Below are positions 1 to 10,887 of a stretch of 64,000 nucleotides of DNA, in pieces. The translations under genes were made by a program, and so were the position numbers. Every line of letters begins with the position of its first letter. Within the stretch, counting starts at the first letter, position 1. This DNA comes from Agrypnia vestita (taxonomy: Eukaryota; Arthropoda; Insecta; Trichoptera; Phryganeidae). The notes beneath the pieces were generated by a model. It saw only the letters and a list, made by a program, of their open reading frames with translations. It did not search any database and was not told the DNA's origin. The stretch lies in NCBI GenBank assembly GCA_016648135.1, contig JADDOH010010916.1:1-64000 (forward strand), written 5' to 3'.

Positions 1-370
1 AGAGGAGAAAAAAGAGTAGAATGCGAAATTATTTACTGCAAAGAGAAAGAAGGACGAACATTCTATGCGATCTTCGATCGATACAGCTCGATGAGTTCAA
101 GAACGATTTCGTTTCCCCACATTGTCATCTTGACAGATACAGCGCATGCGTATTCACTTGTAAACATACCACGTGGTACTGACGCTCCGCGGAATGTTGC
201 AGTGAGTACGCTCGGGTACCGTGCGCATGGCAACGTTGCCACGGCACGTAGAAATGTCTCGCTATGTTGTGCGCGACGTCGTGGAATAGTGCACGACGTT
301 GCAACGTCACGTAGACTCTATGCCGCGCGTGCTGTTGAGGGACAATTTGTCCCCTAGTGAATACATGGCT
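1..370. repeat. GC-richer repeat, end of an inverted-terminal element
   Basis: This block recurs in inverted orientation at 13661-14010 with only scattered differences. It ends in CCCCTAGTGAATACATGGCT, the same terminus that closes the element at 13661-14401. It is richer in G+C and CpG than its surroundings and is cut by the window edge. Its open frames are not conserved between copies, so I do not treat it as coding. Confidence 0.7.
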
Positions 371-779
371 TTAGTGTGCCACCGGTTAAAATACTCACAA
401 TAGATTGAACGTTACATTTTGCATACATACCTACAACACTGAACATACATAAGACAAGCCCTATGTGCACCCGCACATAATAAAAGCATTTATTGTTGAT
501 CAAATATTATATTATTTAGTGCCAGGCGCCAGAGGGACTTGAGTGTGCATAATATGAGGACCGCATTCTGGCAATTGATCCAAATTCAGAATAGCTTATA
601 GATTAACAATATGAATATTGCCAGAAACCCTGTTGGTCCAATTTTTTCTATACCTCCCTCCCTCTACGCAGCAAGTAAATCGCTCGAGTACACGCTTTTG
701 AGCTATTTTAATGATTATTTTAGCGTCATTAGTTTTTTTTTGAGACAGTGGTTTGGCCAGTCTACTGCGGAGCTGTTCC
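371..779. other. No recognisable gene
   Basis: AT-rich sequence with short frames only. I see no splice-supported exon, RNA gene or complete element here. Confidence 0.5.
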
Positions 780-870
780 GGGCCGCAGTAAACAAAGTCC
801 GCATAGCCAACATGATAGCCAACGTCCGGTAAACGGACAGGGCACGAGAAGAAGAAGAAGTTTTTTAAAA
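780..870 (+). repeat. 3' end of a non-LTR retrotransposon (short copy)
   Basis: Shares the segment around GCCAACGTCCGGTAAACGGA with 2880-2965 and, more weakly, 17870-17945. All three have the same orientation and a purine-rich GAAGAAGAAG-like tail. Repeated 3' ends with a simple purine tail are typical of 5'-truncated LINE copies. This copy has no coding part. Confidence 0.5.
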
Positions 871-1539
871 ATAATTAAAAAATAATGCTTATATTTTCTT
901 AAATATTGTAAATAAGTAATGTTCAGTTTACTATTTTTATATAAGAACAAAGGTTAACTATGTTATCGTCCTAAAAAATTGTAGTCTAGCATATATATTC
1001 CGATATAAATGAATAATAAAAACCTATATTATCGAAAAAAAGCCGAAATATACATTTGCAGTGAATGTCCATCCGTAAACTGTACAAGTATTAAAAATGA
1101 TAAAGATATTTTACAATTTAGAATATTTTGAGTTTGTCCAGTTTTTTCAGAACACAGATTTTTGTCACAGTGACATCATTAATCAAGATATATTATATAT
1201 ATCTCACAGAGACGAAATTATATATGTTTAATTCAAAATATTCTGAATGAAAATACTGGTCTAAAAAGGAGTTTAAAAAATTGAAATGACATTTCAGGCG
1301 TATTCTATTGTAATGCTAATAATTCGTAAGAATCTCATCATTGCACATATAAAGGATATTGCTAAAAAATTTCAATCATAAAAAATAGATATCTCATTAG
1401 TGACATCTTTGGTTATTTAAGGAGAATGAAAAAGCTTTGGTTGCCGGTCGCGCTAAGGATTATTAAAACACATATACGAAGCAGGTTGTAAAATTTAAAT
1501 ATATACAACTTCCATAAATTTGATAGACGTGGTATTCTA
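871..1539. other. No recognisable gene; one short inverted repeat arm
   Basis: AT-rich. A segment near 1178-1215 (ATCAAGATATATTATATA) is repeated in inverse orientation near 1650-1690, suggesting the remains of a small inverted-repeat element. Nothing else is recognisable. Confidence 0.4.
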
Positions 1540-1700
1540 TCATGGGTGGAATGGTGAACGTTACAAAGTGATCCGTACGTACGATAGGTCGTATGCCCTA
1601 TGAATATCCAAAGACTTCCGTACCTACTTTCGCATAAAAAAATAATATAATATCGTCTCTGTGGGACATATATAATATATCTTGATATTTTACAAAGTAT
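1540..1700 (+). repeat. Dispersed repeat, direct copy at 62420-62560
   Basis: Both copies share AGATTTCGGTACC-like and TCGTCTCTG-like blocks in the same order, with the phrase GCCCTATGAA upstream. The class is unknown and no coding capacity is visible. Confidence 0.55.
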
Positions 1701-2795
1701 CGTGCAAACTGTGCCAAAATAATGGAGAGAAATGTAAGTTGATTACGGTAGAAAAATAAACGAATTTTTAATATTCGATTTATACTTTTTAAGTTAATGA
1801 CTGGTAGACCAAAGTTTTACAGAAAATAAGTCAGAAATATTTAAAAATGCAACAAGTCGCCCATCTCCAAAACTAACTGATATTGGAACACTGTCTCTTA
1901 ACCGGTCACATGCCGCGCAATTTCGCGCACGATTGTTTTTTAGACACTTTTTGTGATGGTTATATTCATGTAAAAATCAACAATAACCGCTAAGAAGTTG
2001 CAGTTTCTGGTTTCGCAATATACAGACTTCAATTATTACTCGTACAATAATTACTTATTCATTAATTATGAAAATAAATAACGAAATGTACGCACATGTT
2101 TATCAAATAAAACCATGGAAGCAATAACACTTAAGATATTGTATTTCAATATTTTCGTTCTAAATATATCAAAGAATATAAAAATACTTCATTTTAACAC
2201 TTTTTTAATTTAAAAATAACACTTTTTTTATCAGATAAATAACACAATTAATGCGCGGTTCGAAGACGACATTTGGAATGATTTTTTGTCCGGTTTGCGC
2301 GCAAATGAGGTTACTTGACAAATAGAACTCGTTCGTTCATTCAAATGCTTGATATATAACGAATGATAAGCTTTAAAAACCCATAAACGCAGGTAAAATA
2401 GGCCGAATTCGCCTACGTGTCTAGGGAGCGCAGATGTGCGCTCTGGCACCCGACCGGTTAAATCTTTTCTATTGATAAATAATTTAGGCGGGAATCTACC
2501 TGTGAAATATCGTGGATCAGTTGTGTTGCGTCCGAAATTCATTGTGGACACTCTTTGTATTGTTTTCTTGTTGAATTTCTTCCATTGATTTCTTTGTTTT
2601 CTTCTGATTGACGCCAATAGAAAATTACTTTCTGGCACCCCAAAGTATTGTGTTTATTTATAAATTCAGTGTTTTTCAACCTTTTTGAATACGCGACCTC
2701 TTTGGAAGTAAAAAAATTCCGGCGACCCCCCAGGTCCACGATAAAGCTATGGCAGTGGTTTAAAAACGACGTATTTAATTTTCTCTCAATTGAGA
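1701..2795. other. No recognisable gene
   Basis: AT-rich. A minus-strand open frame at 2231-2638 has no recognisable domain and no repeated or conserved feature, so I leave it uncalled. Confidence 0.4.
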
Positions 2796-2966
2796 CTACC
2801 TACTGATCTTGCAGCTCATGATGCAGGGAAAGATTGCCGGAAGTCGAGAAGCCTGGAAGAAGATGATCATGGCTGTAGAGCTGTTCTGGGCCGCAGTAAA
2901 TAAGCGATGATAGCCAACGTCCGTTGAACGGATAGGGCATATAAAGGAGAAGAGATAATATCGATG
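2796..2966 (+). pseudogene. Non-LTR retrotransposon 3' terminus (C-terminal coding stub plus 3' UTR)
   Basis: The plus strand reads a short stub ending in a WKKMIMAVE-like stretch, then stops. The repeated 3' UTR motif follows (CAACGTCCGTTGAACGGATA), with a purine-rich tail. The stub resembles the last residues of RTE-like ORF2 proteins, but it is too short to assign firmly. It is a 5'-truncated, non-functional copy. Confidence 0.4.
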
Positions 2967-3004
2967 TGGCACGTATTCCATGTTCGCGTCTCTATTTAAA
3001 AAAA

Positions 3005-3512
3005 AAGAAACCCATAAAAAGCAAGTTTTTACTATACTTCCTTTCTTTGTAAAATATAATAACAATTAAAGACGAATTAAAACATACAACATAACACTAA
3101 ACTTACAGTAATTTAATATATTTCTAAAATGTCAGATCTTTTGAGCTTTGATAAGAAACTTCATGCTTTGTGTAGTGAAGTACCTATTGTGTATACCGAC
3201 GGAGTAATTCAAATTTAGAAAATATTCCGCGACATTATCGGGCCGCCGTTGCTGGTAATCAAACTTTTGTAATGATTCCAATTTGAAAAAACTATTAAAA
3301 ATTTGAAAAATCCAAAATTATACTATAATTATTATTTTTTTTAACGAAAATTTGATAGATCTTCTTGATCGTCGCCACGAGTCTGCTTGCAAAGTTTCAG
3401 CTCGATTGGATCACGGGAAAAGGGTCAAAAATCGATCCAAAGTTTTTTCGACGGCAAGACGGCAAGCAAGCAAGCAAGCAGACGCCACGAGGTAATATAA
3501 AGGGAGTAAAAA
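3005..3512 (+). repeat. Dispersed repeat family X, copy A
   Basis: Near-identical blocks recur inverted at 12307-12873 and direct at 46732-47256. Shared landmarks in order are CCCATAAAAA, a block around ACTTCATGCTTTG, the phrase ACCGACGGAGTAATTCAAAT, and AGCTCGATTGGATCA, with a run of CAAG repeats at the end. The family is about 500 bp with no conserved coding frame. Its class is unknown. Confidence 0.7.
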
Positions 3513-3924
3513 GATTTTAGTGCTCGATACTGGAGTAGTTGATGATGTCGGGTAATTGGAGTCTGTGATGACACTCCATCGGGCACGTACGCTGGAGTGT
3601 GATCTCCTCATTATTGGGACGCACGCCCGCCTCGAGAGTAAACAGATCCGGTCCATGCAGGAGGCTGCAAAAGGCGCGTGACGTCAGCGCAATCTCGTGA
3701 TCTTCGGTATATAAATAAATATATAATGTATACAAATATTTGCGTCCGCTTTCAAAGTGCATTCGTTGCGTTCTAAGGACTGTGCCGATCTGACTGACAA
3801 AATGCCGCGCCTGACATATTTACGGGTGTCCTCTAGTATATACAAAGATTGTATATACTCCAAGGTGCATGTACTACACGGGGTGTCTCGTAGTATCAAA
3901 AACTCCGTGGCAGTCTTCTTCATT
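3513..3924. other. Unassigned sequence
   Basis: Base composition is more even than in the neighbouring AT-rich DNA, and minus-strand frames of about 80 codons overlap here. None has a recognisable domain or splice context. It could be part of an unrecognised element. Confidence 0.35.
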
Positions 3925-4107
3925 AAATTCTGAATAAAAAATATTTTTTATTCACACAAATGGAAATAAAAACAAATGTTTTTTAAGTTCTACCTTTTTA
4001 TTTTTCTAATTAACAATTCTGTTCAAGCACTAATGACAAGTACCCAATACGTACAAGGATGAGGATAGATTAACAACTTGATTTCGAGTAGCTTGTTGGT
4101 CTTGTGG

Positions 4108-4129
4108 TTAGGTTAGGTTAGGTTAGGTT
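4108..4129 (+). repeat. Short interstitial (TTAGG)n tract
   Basis: About four uninterrupted TTAGG units, the arthropod telomeric unit, lie inside the fold-back element. It is far too short for a telomere. Confidence 0.7.
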
Positions 4130-4148
4130 CTCTATTTTAAAAAAAAAA

Positions 4149-4152
<4 letters not shown>

Positions 4153-4178
<26 letters not shown>
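4153..4178. repeat. (AT)n microsatellite
   Basis: Uninterrupted AT dinucleotide tract. Confidence 0.9.
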
Positions 4179-4180
<2 letters not shown>

Positions 4181-4914
4181 ATGTGATATTCTTTGTGTTT
4201 GAAATGTGAAAATCTAATGTGATTGAAGAATATCACATTTATATCATGTTGTAAATCTATCCTCATCCTTATATGTATTACTTGTCATTAGTGTTTGAAC
4301 AGGATCGTTTGTTAGAATCGTGCAGAAATCCAAAAACCTTAATTGATTCTTAAAATTATACAGCATCTCTTTCTAATACTTTTAATATAAATACAAGTTG
4401 TTGAATGTGAAATATTTAGATTGATAATGCCCTCATAAGGCGAAACGCGTCTCGGAAAATTAAAAAGTTAGAACTTAAAAAACAATTATTTTTATTTCCA
4501 TATGTGTGATTATGGAGTTCCACAAACTTACCTCTGAAACAATAAATATATTTTTATTTTTATTATTTTTTAAATATGATAGAAACCCGTAAGGTATATG
4601 GATATCATTTTACACAATAGTACGATATAATAAAAATAATGACACAAAATAATTTGTTGTGTTTGGCTGAGTTTTATCAATTTTGTCACTTCTATTTTGA
4701 AATTATTAGCAGTCAATTGTTTGGTCGGTTGTGGTAGGTCTTGTATAATGTTACTCCGTTACAAATTGTCGTGATTATCCTGTTTTGGTTTTGGCTTGAG
4801 TTATGTGGTAGTTCTGTTCTAGTGTAGTGTTGATGATTTTCGTGTATATATTTTGTGTAATTTAATGTCTTCGTCTTGTATTTCGCCGTTTGTTAGTTTG
4901 CGAATGAATTTTAG

Positions 4915-5118
4915 TGTTTAGATTTTTGTAATGTTATCAACCTTTAATTGCTGTGTTATTCGGTAAACCGTTTCAGTTGATGTCAGGCGTTTCAAATTGT
5001 AGACCGTTTTCAGTATTTTATTTTGCTGTCGTCGGAGCCTGTTTAGGTTCGTCTCGTTTCCGGTTCCCCAGAAGGGTATCATATATCCTATTCTACTCTT
5101 AAAGTATGTCTCGTACAT
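4915..5118 (-). pseudogene. LINE reverse transcriptase C-terminal fragment (Jockey/CR1-like)
   Basis: The minus-strand frame contains SRIGYMIPFWG followed by LRRQQNKILKTVYNLKR. In Jockey, CR1 and related LINEs this is the region just after the reverse transcriptase core, where an H/R-x-x-Y-G-x-x-x-W-G motif precedes an x-x-Q-N-x-x-L-K/R motif. Only about 66 codons survive, the catalytic core is absent, and there is no 3' tail. It is a dead fragment whose clade is uncertain. Confidence 0.55.
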
Positions 5119-5273
5119 CAGAATTTTTATGGTCTTCGGTGTGATTTCGTGTAATTTGTGGAATAAGCTACTCAGTTAGTCATATAGTCAATTACTTTGT
5201 CTAAAGCACTGTTTCTGTTTTGAAAATTTTGGTGATACATTAAATTCAGCCATCTTTTTCTTCTTCTAATACC

Positions 5274-5492
5274 CAGGCGCGTGCAGTGGGAACATTGAAG
5301 CATAACTTTTTTGTCAACGTATATTTTGGAAAAAAATAGAAATTAAATATTTATGCGACCGATTATTATGATATATCAAAAGATGAATACTTGTGATAGA
5401 AATATTACGAAATATATGTTGTATTCCGATTTTTTTTCCAAATAATTGGTTACGTAAAAGTTACGCTGCGATGTTCCCACTGCACGCCCCTG
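5274..5492. mobile_element. Non-autonomous hAT-type MITE with exact 8-bp target duplication
   Basis: The element begins CAGGCGCGTGCAGTGGGAAC and ends with its near complement (GTTCCCACTGCACGCCCCTG). Both flanks carry the identical octamer CTAATACC (5266-5273 and 5493-5500). An 8-bp duplication and CAGG...CCTG termini are diagnostic of hAT transposons. At 219 bp it has no coding capacity. Its tips resemble the hAT element at 25279-26123. Confidence 0.9.
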
Positions 5493-5500
5493 CTAATACC

Positions 5501-6317
5501 ATTCTAAAAGCTTGTCTGGCCGTCATGTTTTCATGGCAGTCAAGGAAAAGATCACATCACTGATCAGCTGTCTTCCTGAGTTTCACAACGGACAGCCTGC
5601 GAAGTGAATAGAAGCGACATCAAAGTCTGCAGTTCTTTTTAAATATTTCCGAGCTATCTTCACGCTTTTGATTTTATCGACATACGCACATAGTGTGATC
5701 GCTCTCAGTACTGGGGCTGCATTATTTTTTATGTAGGAGTATTTTTATTTTTTTAATCAAACCTCGTATTTCACGACATTTTTTTGTCTCATCTGTACCG
5801 ACGCTGGGATCGCCTGACCACAACGATTGATAGAAACCGAAAAAATCTGAAAAATGTGGCGTCGAGGCAATCTTCGAATCCGGCCGCTTTTTGGTGGTCC
5901 ATCCGACCTCCAAGACTGGCCCTTACGCAACAGAATTTAAACTGAAACTGAATAGGAACTGTTTATTTAATTTTCTCTGGTTCGCCGCCAAGTTTCCCGC
6001 TCTCTCGTCAGCTGGATATCCCACGGGATCACCTCTCCCGGGAGCGTAGGTGGAAAGCGATCGCCTATTTTCCAGACGAATATATTTTGGCTGCGCGTTA
6101 AGTTGACGCGTAATCAAGGTTTCCTCATTTTTATTTGTTTAATATTATTTATTTATTTATCAATGTCCTCCTAGTGGGATTTTGATGTATATATAAAGCT
6201 AAAAGAATTTTAACATAGGCATAAAACACGTTTAAAAAAAAAAATTATTAGAAATAAAACATAGTCAAGAGAAATGAACAATCATTAAAACACCTTAAAT
6301 ACAAATTTATAAGTAAC
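5501..6317. other. No recognisable gene
   Basis: Mixed-composition sequence. Two minus-strand frames of about 63 codons (5722-5913 and 5923-6117) have no recognisable domain. Confidence 0.4.
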
Positions 6318-6722
6318 TAGCTGTTCGTACCCGGCGTTGCACGGGTTAAGGATTAAGTTGAAAATAAATGTGTGGGGGGAACAAAGGTTTGATTCGAACG
6401 GTATAGATTTGCATCGAAAATATATCAGGGGGAGGAGAAAAGGTAAAAGGGGAGGGAGGAAATATAGCCTCTGTTACCTGCCGAGTCCTAAAGAATAAGT
6501 TTCCAAATTTGGAGTCCGATCGGTCGAACGGTACACATTTACATCGAAAATATGTCATTGTGAGGGAAAGGGGTATGAGAATAGGGGGGAAATGTTGCCT
6601 ATGTTACCCGCTGGGTCCCAAAGCATAAGTATGCAAAATTTGAATCGAATCGGACAAATGGTGTGGATTTGTATAGAGAACAGACAGGCAGACAGACATT
6701 GAGTTTTATAGGTATAGATAAT
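6318..6722 (+). repeat. Dispersed non-coding repeat ending in GACAGACAGACA
   Basis: Starts CTAGCTGTTCGTACCCGGCG and ends with a GGCAGACAGACATTGAGTTT block and a short AT-rich tail. Internally two similar units of about 110 bp (near 6400-6500 and 6530-6650) each carry a 'gatcgaacggtayayatttrca'-like block. This kind of opening and ending is common in insect interspersed repeats of unresolved class. Confidence 0.5.
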
Positions 6723-6863
6723 TAGTTTAAAAGTAAACAGTAATAATTAAAAAACTTTGAAAAAAAAAATGAAGATAATTAAACCAATATACCAGATAAA
6801 TTAGATAAGAAGATAAAATAAACCCAAAAAATAATAGACAGAAATAAAGCGTTCTGTGAATAG

Positions 6864-6957
6864 TTTTCTGGGATATTCTGCCGTGTATATGTGACCTCTC
6901 TGGCCAACTTTTCGGATCCCATTGCAGGGTCCATCATCAGGGCTGATGTGATGAGTG
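6864..6957 (-). repeat. Repeat end with a hammerhead-like core (copy 1)
   Basis: Read on the minus strand it contains CTGATGA, a short stem-forming segment, then GAAA and GTTGGCCAGAGAGGTCA. The same segment recurs at 34401-34576, where it folds back on itself, and at 50930-51065. The CTGANGA...GAAA order matches the conserved core of hammerhead ribozymes, which Penelope-like elements are known to carry. Helices I and III cannot be drawn convincingly here. Confidence 0.5.
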
Positions 6958-7663
6958 TGTGTTTAAGTGTAGGTTAATTATTGCCTTGCAGAAATAAAAC
7001 GTATTTAAAAAAGAAATGAACAATCATAACACTAAAAAATAATACAGTAAAAAGAAAAGAATAGTCAGCAAGAAGCCAATTCAGAACGGTACTAATTCAA
7101 AGAGAACAAAAAATAATTAAAAATTTCGGTAAGTTATCGAACTTGCAGAAATTTGAATATTTTACGAAATTTAAATAACTTAACGAAAATAAATGCCTTA
7201 AGGTTACCTTCATTTTTCTCTTACATTGGGAGTTTTCGGGAATGAATTTCTACATTTGGGTACCATACAATATCTACAAAACATTTTTCCCAGACATTAT
7301 GGACGCAGTATATAAAAAGCCGGCTTGTTTTGCAAAAAAACGAATACGCGAGTATAAGTCTAAATACGCGAATGTGCTGTTACGCGTTAAATGTCGGATT
7401 GACATGACATGAAAAATTGATGCGTGACGTCACTTGCGAAAATAAGCGCTTTGGTGGGAGTTTAAAATGGTGATTTTCAAAATCTTTTTCATAAACGTAT
7501 TTTCTAAACCAAAGTTAAGATTTTTCTATTTGAAAAAAATGTGAAATTATCCTATTAGTGTGAATCACGAAATTGGTGTGAATTAAAGAACGGTGCTTCG
7601 ATTAACCTAAAAATCACTACAAATAAAGTCGACGAAAAAATGGTCGAGCGATGGCGTTTTTCA

Positions 7664-7686
7664 TATATATATAATATATATATATC

Positions 7687-7721
<35 letters not shown>
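7664..7721. repeat. AT-rich microsatellite
   Basis: Impure (TA)n tract inside the left half of the long-inverted-repeat element. Confidence 0.85.
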
Positions 7722-7723
<2 letters not shown>

Positions 7724-8217
7724 ATTGCGGGTTCCTGCCGTCTTTGAGTATTGTGGTGTAGGGATGGGTCGTCCACGTCCGTCCATCGACGAGACGATCA
7801 ACTAGTTGAATTCGTCAACTAGTTGACGCGTCAACTTCGTTACGCGACTATTCGCTATTTTTATTACGTTAATTTTTAAAATTTAAAGAAGTTCGAAGGA
7901 ATATAGTTTCGGGGAAAGTAAAACCGCCACTTGTGCTTATATGTAAAAATAAATAATTTATTATTTATTTGTTTACGCACATTATAGGTTTTACATATTG
8001 TTTTATATACTTCTTTCTATATATAATAAAGATAGAAGTAGGTATACACAACAATATCAGGTGTAAGCAGTAAAATATAAATATAAACTACATATATAAG
8101 CAGTGATAGTATTGGGTATAAGCATTAAAATATGAGTATAAAAATTAAAAATATAAATAAGTACAAAGCAGTAATGTGTATATAAAAAAATATATTAGGT
8201 ACATATCATTACATGTG

Positions 8218-8462
8218 TACAGGGTTATATGGAAAACATTAATAACCTCGCAGGACTATATTCCTGCCTTGATTATGAGTCGAAAGCTATCATGACCTAA
8301 TATCAATAGTTATGGAGATATGCGACATCAAAGTTTGAATTTTTTCAATATATCTGATTTATTTTTTGGAAAACGTTGGACTATCACTACACTAACTCAA
8401 ATCGATTACGAAAAATTCATTCGTTTCAATACAAGTTAAATAAAATGATAAAAACCTTTACA
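8218..8462. repeat. Half of a fold-back family element
   Basis: Matches the left halves of the elements at 14665-15515 and 22118-22886. It starts near ACAGGGTTAT and contains the blocks AACCTCGCAGGACTATATTC and ATGGAGATATGCGACATCAA. Only one arm is present, carried as a passenger inside the hAT element. Confidence 0.75.
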
Positions 8463-8634
8463 TTTATTTATTATTTATAAATAAATACATAATTTAAAAA
8501 TACTTTACATTTGAGATGTTATCTAGAAATTTATTGAAGAATAAATCTTTCAAAGTCAGGCTTTCACTTTGTGGTGACATTATTAATAAATAATTATATC
8601 TGTATTATTTGTCAACTTTAGTTTAAGGCTCAAT

Positions 8635-8664
8635 CTGAGAAAAGGAACATTGTTCCCGAAACAT
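8635..8664 (+). other. Hammerhead-like core motif
   Basis: CTGAGA is followed by AA, a GGAAC/GTTCC stem with a three-base loop, then CGAAACATG. This is the same CTGANGA-stem-GAAAC arrangement seen in other repeats of the window, here with a mismatch at the G8-A9 end. It is a weak match to a hammerhead core. Confidence 0.3.
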
Positions 8665-9049
8665 GTAAAAAATCAATAAAAAGTGGTGTAAACAAAATTA
8701 TAATAGATTTATTTTTTTATCTATAAAGTTGAAAATAGATCAACTAGTTGACGAATTCAACTAGTTGATCGTCTCGTCGATGGACGGACGTGGACGACCC
8801 ATCCCTATTGTGGTGTGAAAAAACTATTTCTGTTCTTACGACGCCATTCAGAAATGATTTTGAGGAATTTGGTTTTGGCGAGCGTCGAGGAGTCCCACGT
8901 CAGAGGGGGCCCGTCCCGTGACCGGCGCCCCAGCTCCATGTACACGCTGCAGTGGCTGTCTAATTCTGTCACGGACCAGCCAAACAAATCACACGGACTT
9001 TACCGCCCACACACAGGTAGCGACCTAGCAATACACGCGTGTGTGTGAG

Positions 9050-9115
9050 CAAAAAGCTGCGCATCACTAAAGATTCTGGGAAACACACGTTAATTAAATA
9101 ATCCTTGTGTTAGGA
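9050..9115 (+). repeat. Relic of the hAT family seen at 25279-26123
   Basis: Matches 25303-25375 almost base for base (shared block ACTAAAGATTCTG and the phrase TTAATTAAATAATCCTT). The hAT tips are missing here. Confidence 0.6.
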
Positions 9116-9872
9116 GTACCATCTAGCGGATGGCGCTCGAATGATTTGTGGAGTCGCAGGAGGGCGCCTTCTGGCGTTCTTAATTTGGAACATTATTTAA
9201 TATATTAGAATTAAGAAAGGCTTCGATGTCAATTTAATATCAACTCTCTTGTGCGTGTCGATGCGTGTCCGTCCATCCGTCCGTAACTTGCTGGCATTAC
9301 AACAACAACGATCATTCACGAGCAGCAACGAACTTACGCCAAAAATATCGTCATTAAAGAGTCGCTGCTGTAAATATACTTTAAGTTCTAATTCGACGAA
9401 ATTAGTTTGTAGTTAATCTTAAATTAGTTTTAGATTCAAGCGAATAAAGTCAATAAGAAAAAACAAGTGGTTTTCGAATAATGAATTTTCAGCTCCAGAA
9501 TCCTGCAATTATTATGTCCACCAATTTTTTCGCTAAAAAAAGAAAATACGTTCATGAAAAAGATTTTGAAAATCACCATTTTAAACTCCCGCCAAAGCGC
9601 TTATTTTCGCAAGTGACGTCACGCATCAATTTTTATGTCAATCCGACGTTTAACGCGTAACAGCACATTCGCGTATTTAGACTTATACTCGCGTATTCGT
9701 TTTTTTACAAAACAAGCCGGCTTTTTGTATAGTGCGTCCATAATGTCTGGGAAAAATGTTTTGTAGATATTGTATGGTACCCAAATGTAGAAATTCATTC
9801 CCGATGTTACAGAAAAATGAAGGTAACCTTAAGGCATTTATTTTCGTTAAGTTATTTAAATTTCGTAAAATA

Positions 9873-10227
9873 GCTATTTCATTATATTATGATATAGAGT
9901 TTTTCGTTTTGGAAGTAGTTTATTTTTCGAATCAGTATCTGTCGCGATGGCGCAAGGCAAAAAGACGGCCCTCACTTCTCACTGGTGACAAGCGAAAGAA
10001 TTACAATTCTCAACACGATCTATCGGCAGGTTTTACAACTTCCTAAATATGGTCAAGGATTTGTCATTGCTACAGCAGTTTCAATGTTACTTCTTCCTTT
10101 ACTTCCACTACGTACAGTCGAACGTTGGTTATAACGAGGTTATAGGTAGGCGACAGACTGAATTTACCTTAGTTATCAGGGTTAGGTAGTTATCAGAGTT
10201 AGATTTTTACCCCAACACTCAAAAATA
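9873..10227. other. No recognisable gene
   Basis: A plus-strand frame ending at 10046 begins inside the transposon arm and has no recognisable domain. Confidence 0.4.
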
Positions 10228-10884
10228 GGCTGGCCGCACTTTGGATACGAATTATTACGTACGTATTCGTACGATTATTTTCGTACGTATTGAGCGTGCA
10301 CATTGATTGTGACGATCAGTTACTTTTCGCATTTCTCCAATAACGTTTGTGCCAAATGAATAATCTGTATTTTCTGGAAAACTCTATTATGGCAGACTTA
10401 AATAATGACAAATTTCATGACTATCTATCTAATAGATTCACAAATGCTGGGGAGAATCGAAGTGCAACGAGAGCTCATAACATCGGAGAAATATTTAAAA
10501 GTTTTTTTGTTCGAAGTTAATAATTATACCTCACCTTCATTAAACCAAATTATTTAACTTACAGGTATTTTTTAGTTGTTTAGAGATTCTCCGCCATGAT
10601 CTGCGCTGATGGTCACGTAGTTGAATAACTTTGGTCCCACAAACATTTGTGGTCATGTGTCAAATTGACAAAATTTTCGATATCCATCGTACGAAATCGC
10701 AAAAATTTCCGAACAAATCCGGATCGTGTCGGACGTCGCATCTATACGTGCGTACGCGCACTACTAAATCGTGTACAGTGTGCGATGTTCAATACTACTT
10801 CGAGGGTCAGGAATGTACTTGCGTATTCGTACGTATACGTACTACTCAATTTCGTAGGATAACGCATCCAGTGTGCGGCCGGCG
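10228..10884. mobile_element. Non-autonomous inverted-repeat element, possibly PIF/Harbinger
   Basis: Left tip GGCTGGCCGCACTTTGG and right tip CCAGTGTGCGGCCGGCG are imperfect inverted repeats. Alternating TACGTACG-type sequence follows inside each end. ATA flanks both sides (10225-10227 and 10885-10887), and a 3-bp duplication points to PIF/Harbinger, although that family usually prefers TTA or TAA. Short open frames inside (for example 10391-10519 and 10631-10888) have no recognisable domain. Confidence 0.6.
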
Positions 10885-10887
10885 ATA

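Larger units (their letters stand above)
3925..4510. repeat. Fold-back element with inverted long terminal segments
   Basis: Two inverted segments face each other: 3950-4075 and 4255-4505. Landmarks are the block around TACAAGGATGAGGATAGATT on the left and its complement on the right. The right arm has about 120 extra bases, which include GGCGAAACGCGTCTC, a signature also seen in hammerhead-like repeat ends. An (AT)n tract and four TTAGG units lie between the arms. Confidence 0.6.
7759..8807. mobile_element. Nested non-autonomous hAT element with 68-bp perfect termini
   Basis: Begins TAGGGATGGGTCGTCCACGT and ends with its exact complement. The terminal inverted repeat is 68 bp without a mismatch by my alignment. 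The octamer TTGTGGTG flanks both sides (7751-7758 and 8808-8815), the hAT target-site signature. Two copies of the palindrome TCAACTAGTTGA lie inside each terminus. The 1,049-bp interior is non-coding. It contains a fragment of the fold-back family (8218-8462) and a hammerhead-like core near 8635. Confidence 0.93.
7160..9870. mobile_element. Long-terminal-inverted-repeat element with TA target duplication, containing a nested hAT
   Basis: The arms 7160-7507 and about 9540-9870 are inverted copies over roughly 330-345 bp. The outermost tip is TTTTACGAAATTTAAATAAC, and TA dinucleotides sit immediately outside both ends (7158-7159 and 9871-9872). TA duplication fits the Tc1/mariner group. With the nested hAT at 7759-8807 and one copy of its target removed, the element is about 1.65 kb. 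No transposase is recognisable, so it is probably a non-autonomous fold-back element. Short frames within the arms are not conserved between them. Confidence 0.85.

Noticed and set aside
4108..4129. Telomere junction
   Set aside because: Only four units, inside a repeat, with ordinary sequence on both sides.
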